From an uncultured Eubacteriales bacterium (lineage in GTDB: Bacteria > Bacillota > Clostridia > Oscillospirales > Acutalibacteraceae), in assembly GCA_900322105.1 (NCBI GenBank), contig ONYV01000042.1:1-11432 (forward strand): a DNA stretch of 11,432 nucleotides, written 5' to 3'. Of this stretch, positions 5,822 to 11,432 are shown one piece after another (the first letter of the stretch is position 1; the number at the start of each line of letters is the position of its first letter). The translations under genes were made by a program, and so were the position numbers. Below the pieces are notes generated by a model that was not told where the DNA came from, ran no database searches, and saw nothing but the letters and a program-made list of their open reading frames with translations.

Positions 5822-6946
5822 ATGGAACAGATACAATTTGCAGCGCCGTGCCTGATGGGACTGGAAGGGATATGCGCAGACGAACTGAGACGAATGGAGA
5901 TCGGGGGCGTGAGAGCGGAAAACGGCAGAGTGCTGTTTGAGGGCGATTTTTCAACGCTGGCAAGGGCTAACCTCTGCTCACGCTACGCCGAACGGATACA
6001 GATCCTCTTGGCGGAATTTCCTGCCTATACCTTCGAGGAGCTGTTTCAGGGCATCGGCAAAATCCCTTGGGAAAACTTCATCGGTGAAAAAGACGCTTTC
6101 CCTGTCAAGGGACACAGCGTCAGCTCGAAACTCACCAGCATTCCCGACTGTCAGAAGATCATCAAAAAATCCGCCGCATCCCGTCTTGGTCGGCACTATC
6201 ATACCTCTTGGTGTGAAGAAAGCGGCAGTGTGCATCAGATACAGTTTCTCATCATCAAAAACCAATGCAGCGTTATGCTCGATACCTCGGGCGTCGGTCT
6301 GCATAAACGTGGCTACCGCCAGAACGCCGCCGCAGCGCCGATCAAAGAAACACTTGCCGCAGCAATGGCAGAGCTTTCCAGAGTACGCCCTTTCAGTACC
6401 GTCATTGACCCCTTCTGCGGTTCGGGTACGATACTCATCGAATCTGCGCTCAAAGCGCTGAATATTGCGCCGGGACTGAAACGCCGCTTTTCTGCGGAAA
6501 ACTGGAGCGTGATACCGTCCGAAATATGGCGGCAGGAACGGGAAAGGGCTGTTGACAGCATCCGTACAGACGCAGAGTTTCAGGCGTTCGGCTATGATAT
6601 TGATGATGAAGCGCTGTCGCTGACTATGGAGAATGCCAAAAAAGCAGGCGTTGAAAAACGCATCCGCGTGGAAAAGCGTGATATCCGTGACTATACCGAA
6701 AACTTCGACCGTGCCGCTGTTATTACCAATCCGCCATACGGCGAACGTCTGCTCGATATGGAACAGGCAAGGGAACTGTACCGCATCATGGGAGAAAAAT
6801 TCACTCAAAAGCAGGGACACAGCTACAGCATCATCACGCCCGATGACGGCTTTGAGATCGTGTTCGGACGTTCTGCCGACAAGCGCCGCAAGCTCTACAA
6901 CGGCATGATAAAGTGTCAGCTTTATATGTACTTCAAAAATCAATAA
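5822..6946 (+). CDS. THUMP-domain class I SAM-dependent RNA methyltransferase (RlmL/YpsC-like)
   Basis: Proteins of this family methylate guanine N2 in 23S rRNA (the RlmL-like activity, position G2445 in E. coli numbering). The exact target of the Firmicutes YpsC branch is less certain. The 374-residue product has an N-terminal ferredoxin-like part and THUMP domain (about 1-155) and the typical linker GLHKRGYR (159-166). A Rossmann methyltransferase domain follows, with SAM motif I DPFCGSGTI (196-204) and the catalytic NPPYGERL (303-310). Length agrees with YpsC (about 385). The start at 5822 has GGAG 8 nt upstream and lies after the predicted transcription start. Another ATG at 5798 sits in a 20-bp-offset duplication (aatgatatggaa) but would be almost leaderless. 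The GNAT gene follows after 108 nt and may be cotranscribed. Confidence 0.92.
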   Translation: MEQIQFAAPCLMGLEGICADELRRMEIGGVRAENGRVLFEGDFSTLARANLCSRYAERIQILLAEFPAYTFEELFQGIGKIPWENFIGEKDAFPVKGHSVSSKLTSIPDCQKIIKKSAASRLGRHYHTSWCEESGSVHQIQFLIIKNQCSVMLDTSGVGLHKRGYRQNAAAAPIKETLAAAMAELSRVRPFSTVIDPFCGSGTILIESALKALNIAPGLKRRFSAENWSVIPSEIWRQERERAVDSIRTDAEFQAFGYDIDDEALSLTMENAKKAGVEKRIRVEKRDIRDYTENFDRAAVITNPPYGERLLDMEQARELYRIMGEKFTQKQGHSYSIITPDDGFEIVFGRSADKRRKLYNGMIKCQLYMYFKNQ

Positions 6947-6948
6947 GA

Positions 6949-7038
6949 GCCTGTTTCATATCTGTGCTGTACGGAGCTTTGACGCAGTTATCGAAACCAT
7001 ACGCCAAAAGACGTGCGGCGCTAAATTTTTCAACAGGC
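6949..7038. repeat. Short intergenic element bounded by GCCTGTT/AACAGGC
   Basis: The 90-nt gap segment starts with GCCTGTT (6949-6955) and ends with AACAGGC (7032-7038), perfectly inverted. It begins 3 nt after the methyltransferase stop and ends just before the GNAT ribosome binding site. Near its end it reads GACGTGCGGCGCTAA, resembling GATGTGGCGCTAA on the minus strand of the element at 3560-3693. A small MITE relative is possible; seven-base ends alone are weak evidence. Confidence 0.35.
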
Positions 7039-7054
7039 ACTAAGGAGCATGGAT

Positions 7055-7576
7055 ATGCTGGTGAAAACAAAACGGCTTACACTGGAGCCGTATGGAACAA
7101 AGCATTATGACACCGCCGTCATTTATTCGACCGATCCTGAAAATACAAAAATGATGTGCTTTTTGCCCTGTGACAGCAAAGAAGAAGTCATGGAATACCT
7201 GCGCAAATGTGAGATACAGTGGAAAAAAGAAAAGCCCGCATATCTTGACGCAGCGATCCTGCTTGACGGCAGACATATCGGAGCGGTAAGCGCAGAATTT
7301 CTTGAAAACGGCACCGTCGGTGAACTGGGCTGGATCATCCAAAAAAATTTCTGGGGAAGCGGCTATGCATATGAAGCCGCCGATGCCTTTATGGAATACT
7401 GCACACGAAAATTCGGGATCAGAAAATATATCGCCCATGCCGACAGCGAAAATGCAGCCTCTATCAGAGTGATGGAAAAGCTCGGCATGAAGTTTGTTTC
7501 TGTCACAGACGGCAGAAAAAACCGCCTCAGTGACGAACTTTGCAAAGAAGTACTTTATGAAATGCAGATCGTGTAA
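7055..7576 (+). CDS. GNAT family N-acetyltransferase (RimJ/RimL type)
   Basis: The 173-residue product fits the RimJ/RimL-like GNAT branch, which transfers acetyl from acetyl-CoA to amino groups of proteins or small molecules. It opens with TKRLTLEPYG, typical of the branch. The acetyl-CoA-binding loop reads QKNFWGSGYAYEA (about 96-108), in place of the usual Q-x-x-G-x-G/A. The C-terminal part has AHADSENAASIRVMEKLGM (127-145), the standard ENxxSxRvmeKlGF motif. The substrate cannot be told. Of the two close ATGs, 7049 is only 1 nt from AAGGAG, whereas 7055 is 7 nt away, so 7055 is preferred. No promoter is evident in the 108-nt gap before it; cotranscription with the methyltransferase is likely. 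Confidence 0.9.
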   Translation: MLVKTKRLTLEPYGTKHYDTAVIYSTDPENTKMMCFLPCDSKEEVMEYLRKCEIQWKKEKPAYLDAAILLDGRHIGAVSAEFLENGTVGELGWIIQKNFWGSGYAYEAADAFMEYCTRKFGIRKYIAHADSENAASIRVMEKLGMKFVSVTDGRKNRLSDELCKEVLYEMQIV

Positions 7577-7767
7577 TGACCGACCCGAACCGCTCGACCG
7601 ATACATAGTGAGCGGTGTGGTGAGCGGCTTGCGCTTGGTGTGTATTATGTACATTTATTAGCAGCAAAACTCATATGAGGTTGTGTTACACAGATCATTC
7701 GGGATAAGCAACCAAAGGGGCGCAGGAAGTTAGCAGCCCGACAGAAAGCCGTTGGAGGTGTCATCAT
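7577..7767 (+). other. Gap before dnaE with alternative hairpins
   Basis: CCGCTC (7590-7595) can pair with either of two GAGCGG copies (7610-7615 or 7622-7627); neither is followed by a T-run. CTCATATGAG further on is a perfect palindrome. GGAGGT (7754-7759) is the dnaE ribosome binding site, 8 nt before ATG. No convincing promoter was found; a TATTAT at 7643-7648 lacks a good -35 box. Confidence 0.35.
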
Positions 7768-10700
7768 ATGGCATTTGCGCATTTGCACGTACACAGCGTT
7801 TACAGTCTGCTCGACGGAGCAGGAAAAATCAATGAGATCATATCGGCGGCAAAGGAATTAGGACAGGACAGTATTGCGCTCACCGACCACGGTAATATGT
7901 ATGGCGTGATCGAATTTTATGAAGCAGCTTTGAAAGAAGGCATCCATCCGATCATCGGGTGCGAAATGTATGTTTCTCCGCGAAAGCATACCGACCGTGA
8001 TCCGTCCGCTGACAGAGAGAGCCGTCATCTGGTTTTGCTCTGTGAAAATAATGTCGGTTATCAGAATCTCATCAAGCTCAACACTCTTGCTTTCACCGAA
8101 GGTTTTTACGGCAAACCGAGAGTCGATCTCGATCAGCTCAGGGAACACCATGAAGGTCTGATCGCTCTGTCTGCCTGCCTGTCGGGTGAGATACCAAGAG
8201 CGCTGCTGCAAAATGACTACCCAAAAGCAAAGAAGGCTGCGCTGACATATCAAGACATCTTCGGCAAAGACAATTTCTTTATCGAACTTCAGGATCACGG
8301 CTTAACGGAAGAAAAACGGATCGCACAGATGCTCATTTCTCTTGCAAAAGAATGTCAGATACCCCTTGCGGTGACAAACGACTGCCACTATATCAGACAT
8401 GAGGACAGCCATATTCAGGATGTGCTGGTCTGCATACAAACGCAGCGCACCCTCAGCGACAATAACCCCATGCGGTTTGAAACGGATGAGTTCTATCTGA
8501 AAAGCGAAGAGGAAATGCGCGCGCTTTTTCCGCAGTGTCCCGAAGCCGCCGACAATACCGCAAAGATCGCAGAGCGCTGTCAGGTAACGTTTGAGTTCGG
8601 AAAGCTCAAACTGCCGCATTTTGATGTTCCCGATAACCGTGACCATACCGAATATTTCCGTGAACTGTGCTATCAGGGACTTTACCGCCGCTATGGGGAA
8701 CATCCTGATAAAACACTGTACGAACGTCTGGAATATGAGATCAAAACCATCTCGTCTATGGGCTTTGTCGATTACTTTCTGATCGTCAGCGATTATGTCA
8801 GCTATGCCAAAAGCCACGACATCCCCGTAGGTCCCGGAAGAGGGTCGGGAGCAGGCAGTCTTGCGGCGTACTGTATCGGCATCACAGGCATTGACCCGAT
8901 ACGATACGACCTGATCTTTGAGCGGTTTCTCAATCCCGAACGGGTGAGTATGCCCGATTTTGATATCGACTTCTGCAAGGAACGGCGGCAGGAAGTTATT
9001 GACTATGTGACAAGAAAATACGGCAAAGATCATGTCGTTCAGATCGTTGCGTTCGATACGATGGCGGCAAAGGCGGCTGTCAGGGACGCAGGCAGGGTGA
9101 TGGGACTGCCTGTTTCTGTTTGTGACAAGATCGCAAAGCTCATTCCGAGGGAACTCAACATCACCATTGAAAAGGCGCTGAGCATCTCGCACGAACTCAA
9201 AAAAGTCTATGACGAAGATTCACAGATACACGAACTGATCGACACCGCTTCCAAGATCGAAGGGATGCCCCGACATCTCACCCTGCACGCCGCAGGCGTT
9301 GTCATCACCGACCGACCTGCAAGCGATTATATCCCTTTGGTCAAAAATAACGACATCCTCGCTTCTCAGTTTACCATGACGACGCTTGATAAATTAGGTC
9401 TGCTGAAAATGGACTTCTTAGCCCTGCGAAACCTTACCGTCATGCATGACGCTGAAATGATGATCCGCCGCTCTGAACCCGATTTTCGGCTTGACAATAT
9501 CCCCGAAAACGACAAACAGGTCTTTGCGCTGTTCTCTTCGGGCGACACCGAAGGCGTGTTTCAGTTTGAATCCGCAGGCATGAAAAATATCCTGACACAG
9601 CTCAAGCCGCAGTGTCTTGAAGATATCATCGCCGTCATCTCCCTCTACCGCCCCGGTCCGATGGAATCTATCCCCCGTTATATCGAAAACCGCCACCACC
9701 CCGAAAAGATCACCTACAAGCATCCTCTCCTTGAACCGATCCTGAAAGTGACTTACGGCGTTATCATCTATCAGGAACAGGTCATGCAGATCTTCCGCAC
9801 CCTTGCAGGATATTCCCTCGGACGTGCCGATCAGGTGAGAAGGGCAATGTCCAAGAAAAAGAAACACGTCATGGAAGAAGAACGCAGGGTCTTTATCTAT
9901 GGTCTGACAGACGAAAACGGAAATGTCCTTGTGGACGGCTGCATCCGCCGCGGCGTTTCGGAAGATACGGCAAAATCCCTCTTTGCCGAAATGGAGAGCT
10001 TCGCTTCTTACGCCTTCAACAAATCTCATGCCGCCTGTTATGCGCTTGTCGCTTATCAGACAGCTTATCTGAAAGCGCACTATTTCAGTCAGTACTTTTC
10101 CGCACTGCTCACCAGTGTGCTGGACAACGCAGGAAAAGTGGAGGTCTATATTGACGAATGCAGTCAGAAAGGGATATGTGTTCTGCCGCCCGATGTCAAT
10201 GAAAGCGAACTCGGCTTTACCATTCAGGAAGACAAGATACGGTTCGGGCTGATGGCCGTCAAGAACCTCGGCAAAAGTCTCATCGAAAAGATCGTCCGTG
10301 TCCGCAAAGACGGACGATACCTGTCTTTTTATGATTTTTGCAGCAGAGTGTACGGATTCGAGCTGAACAAGCGTTCTCTGGAAAGCCTGATACGGTGCGG
10401 CGCTCTCGACCATCTGGGCGCAAACCGCCGTCAGATGATCCTCGCTCTTGACACAACGCTGGAATGGATCGCAGAAAAAAAGAGCAGCAGTATCGAAGGG
10501 CAAATGGATCTGTTTGGAATGACTTCGACAAAACCGGATGAACCGCCGCTGCCGAATGCGCTCGAATATCCTGATGCAGAACTGCTTGAAATGGAAAAAA
10601 ACAGCACGGGTCTTTATTTTTCGGGACATCCGCTGTCGGAATATGACGAGGTGATCCGTCAGGTGCATTCCGACCGCCTGAACGCTATCATCGAAAATGA

Positions 10701-11292
10701 CGGTCAGCAGTATCATGACGGCAAAAAGGTGGATGTGTTTGCCATCATCGGCAAGATCAAGGTCAAGACTACCAAAAGGGGTCAGCAAATGGCATTTGTC
10801 GATATCGAGGACAAATACGCAGGTCTTGAGATGATCGTTTTTCCGAATACGCTTCAGGAATTTGGCAATCTGCTCAGGGAAACGGCGATCCTGCGCATTT
10901 CGGGTACTGTCAGCCTGAGAGATGAGGAACTGCCGAAGATCATCTGCCATTCCCTGCAAACTGCGCCCAAACAGGTTTCTGCCGCATCCCTTGAAAACGA
11001 CACACACTCTCTTTCGCACCATTATCCCGAACGTGCCGCCGCTTCTCCGATCAATCCTTACAAAAAAACCAAGCCCGGACTCTATCTCCGTGTGCCGAAT
11101 CAGGAATCGGAAGCCTACCGCAGAGCCATTCAGGTCACAGACATCTTTGACGGCGCAACGCCGCTGTATATCTATTTCACCGACACAAAGCTGCTCTGGG
11201 CAACACCGCCGCAAATGCACGTTTCCCCCAATTCCGTCATGCTCAACGAACTAAAACGCCGCATCGGCAACGCCAACGTAAAATTAGTTTAG
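7768..11292 (+). CDS. dnaE: DNA polymerase III alpha subunit DnaE
   Basis: DnaE is a C-family replicative DNA polymerase. In Firmicutes it usually works with PolC and extends RNA primers on the lagging strand (family knowledge; PolC is not in this window). The 1174-residue product has an N-terminal PHP domain with apparently intact metal ligands: HLHVHS at 5-10, DH at 40-41, E66 and DCH at 205-207. E. coli DnaE has lost several of these. The polymerase core has GPGRGSGAGS and the catalytic aspartates D399 and D401 in PDFDIDF (396-402), plus D549 in MDFLALRNL. A helix-hairpin-helix region (about 830-900) and an OB fold (about 985-1065) follow. The length fits full-size DnaE. GGAGGT lies 8 nt before the ATG. 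A hairpin repeat starts right after the stop codon. Confidence 0.97.
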   Translation: MAFAHLHVHSVYSLLDGAGKINEIISAAKELGQDSIALTDHGNMYGVIEFYEAALKEGIHPIIGCEMYVSPRKHTDRDPSADRESRHLVLLCENNVGYQNLIKLNTLAFTEGFYGKPRVDLDQLREHHEGLIALSACLSGEIPRALLQNDYPKAKKAALTYQDIFGKDNFFIELQDHGLTEEKRIAQMLISLAKECQIPLAVTNDCHYIRHEDSHIQDVLVCIQTQRTLSDNNPMRFETDEFYLKSEEEMRALFPQCPEAADNTAKIAERCQVTFEFGKLKLPHFDVPDNRDHTEYFRELCYQGLYRRYGEHPDKTLYERLEYEIKTISSMGFVDYFLIVSDYVSYAKSHDIPVGPGRGSGAGSLAAYCIGITGIDPIRYDLIFERFLNPERVSMPDFDIDFCKERRQEVIDYVTRKYGKDHVVQIVAFDTMAAKAAVRDAGRVMGLPVSVCDKIAKLIPRELNITIEKALSISHELKKVYDEDSQIHELIDTASKIEGMPRHLTLHAAGVVITDRPASDYIPLVKNNDILASQFTMTTLDKLGLLKMDFLALRNLTVMHDAEMMIRRSEPDFRLDNIPENDKQVFALFSSGDTEGVFQFESAGMKNILTQLKPQCLEDIIAVISLYRPGPMESIPRYIENRHHPEKITYKHPLLEPILKVTYGVIIYQEQVMQIFRTLAGYSLGRADQVRRAMSKKKKHVMEEERRVFIYGLTDENGNVLVDGCIRRGVSEDTAKSLFAEMESFASYAFNKSHAACYALVAYQTAYLKAHYFSQYFSALLTSVLDNAGKVEVYIDECSQKGICVLPPDVNESELGFTIQEDKIRFGLMAVKNLGKSLIEKIVRVRKDGRYLSFYDFCSRVYGFELNKRSLESLIRCGALDHLGANRRQMILALDTTLEWIAEKKSSSIEGQMDLFGMTSTKPDEPPLPNALEYPDAELLEMEKNSTGLYFSGHPLSEYDEVIRQVHSDRLNAIIENDGQQYHDGKKVDVFAIIGKIKVKTTKRGQQMAFVDIEDKYAGLEMIVFPNTLQEFGNLLRETAILRISGTVSLRDEELPKIICHSLQTAPKQVSAASLENDTHSLSHHYPERAAASPINPYKKTKPGLYLRVPNQESEAYRRAIQVTDIFDGATPLYIYFTDTKLLWATPPQMHVSPNSVMLNELKRRIGNANVKLV

Positions 11293-11432
11293 CGCCAGCG
11301 CAGAGCCTGCGCTCCCGATTCGCTGACGTTCGCATACGCTCACTCTGTCCGTTTGAGTTGAACATTCAATTCCGCAATAAGACGGTGCGGCATCCCGCGG
11401 GGATGCATTCTTCGCACCGCCGTCGCAAGCCG
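11293..11432 (+). repeat. Intergenic hairpin repeat, copy B (long form, cut by window end)
   Basis: It starts directly after the dnaE stop. The head hairpin GCGCAG-AGC-CTGCGC (11298-11312) is identical to that of copy A. GATTCGCTG, a 20-nt insertion relative to copy C (11326-11345), and then 87 nt highly similar to copy C follow. The middle hairpin is GCATCCC-GCG-GGGATGC (11390-11406) inside a longer imperfect stem (11381-11389 with 11413-11424). The window ends at GCAAGCCG, the start of the tail hairpin. Confidence 0.85.

Noticed and set aside
5978..6943. 321-codon open frame antisense to the methyltransferase
   Set aside because: The sense strand carries DPFCGSGTI and NPPYGERL; the antisense product has no recognisable motif.
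9418..11220. 600-codon open frame antisense to dnaE
   Set aside because: It is a shadow of the dnaE reading frame; dnaE has all catalytic motifs and a ribosome binding site, and the antisense translation resembles no protein family.

Overview
The window reads as chromosomal DNA of an anaerobic Firmicute, most likely a Clostridia/Ruminococcaceae-type gut or rumen bacterium. Three things point there: strong AGGAGG-type ribosome binding sites, sigma-A promoters, and a set of [FeFe]-hydrogenase maturation genes next to housekeeping genes of low-to-mid GC. The genus is inference. Six protein genes are well supported.

Layout. Positions 1-318 are non-coding, with two similar dyads and two strong G/C hairpins that close the leftward operon. 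From 3156 down to 319 (minus strand) lies an operon of a small TM1266-type hydrogenase-system protein, hydE and hydG. It is preceded by a good promoter (3408-3380) and a leader of about 215 nt that contains a canonical intrinsic terminator before the first ribosome binding site. Positions 3381-3783 hold this promoter region, a MITE-like element of about 134 bp with 19-bp inverted ends, and the promoter of rmuC. rmuC (3784-5295, plus) encodes a membrane-anchored coiled-coil nuclease-like protein with a 33-residue internal duplication. Positions 5296-5821 are filled mainly by two copies of a hairpin-rich intergenic repeat in opposite orientation; a third copy runs off the right end. On the plus strand follow a THUMP/RlmL-like RNA methyltransferase (5822-6946), a GNAT acetyltransferase (7055-7576) and dnaE (7768-11292), the DNA polymerase III alpha subunit.

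How the genes relate. HydE and HydG are radical-SAM enzymes that build parts of the H-cluster of [FeFe] hydrogenase; HydF and the hydrogenase itself are not in the window. The plus-strand genes concern DNA replication/repair and RNA modification and have no evident link to the hydrogenase genes.

The two most interesting non-coding signals are: (1) the leader of the hydrogenase-maturation operon, which looks like a transcription attenuator with a mutually exclusive antiterminator; and (2) the intergenic repeat family, whose hairpin stems differ between copies by compensatory changes while the loops stay the same, a sign that the folded structure is what is conserved.
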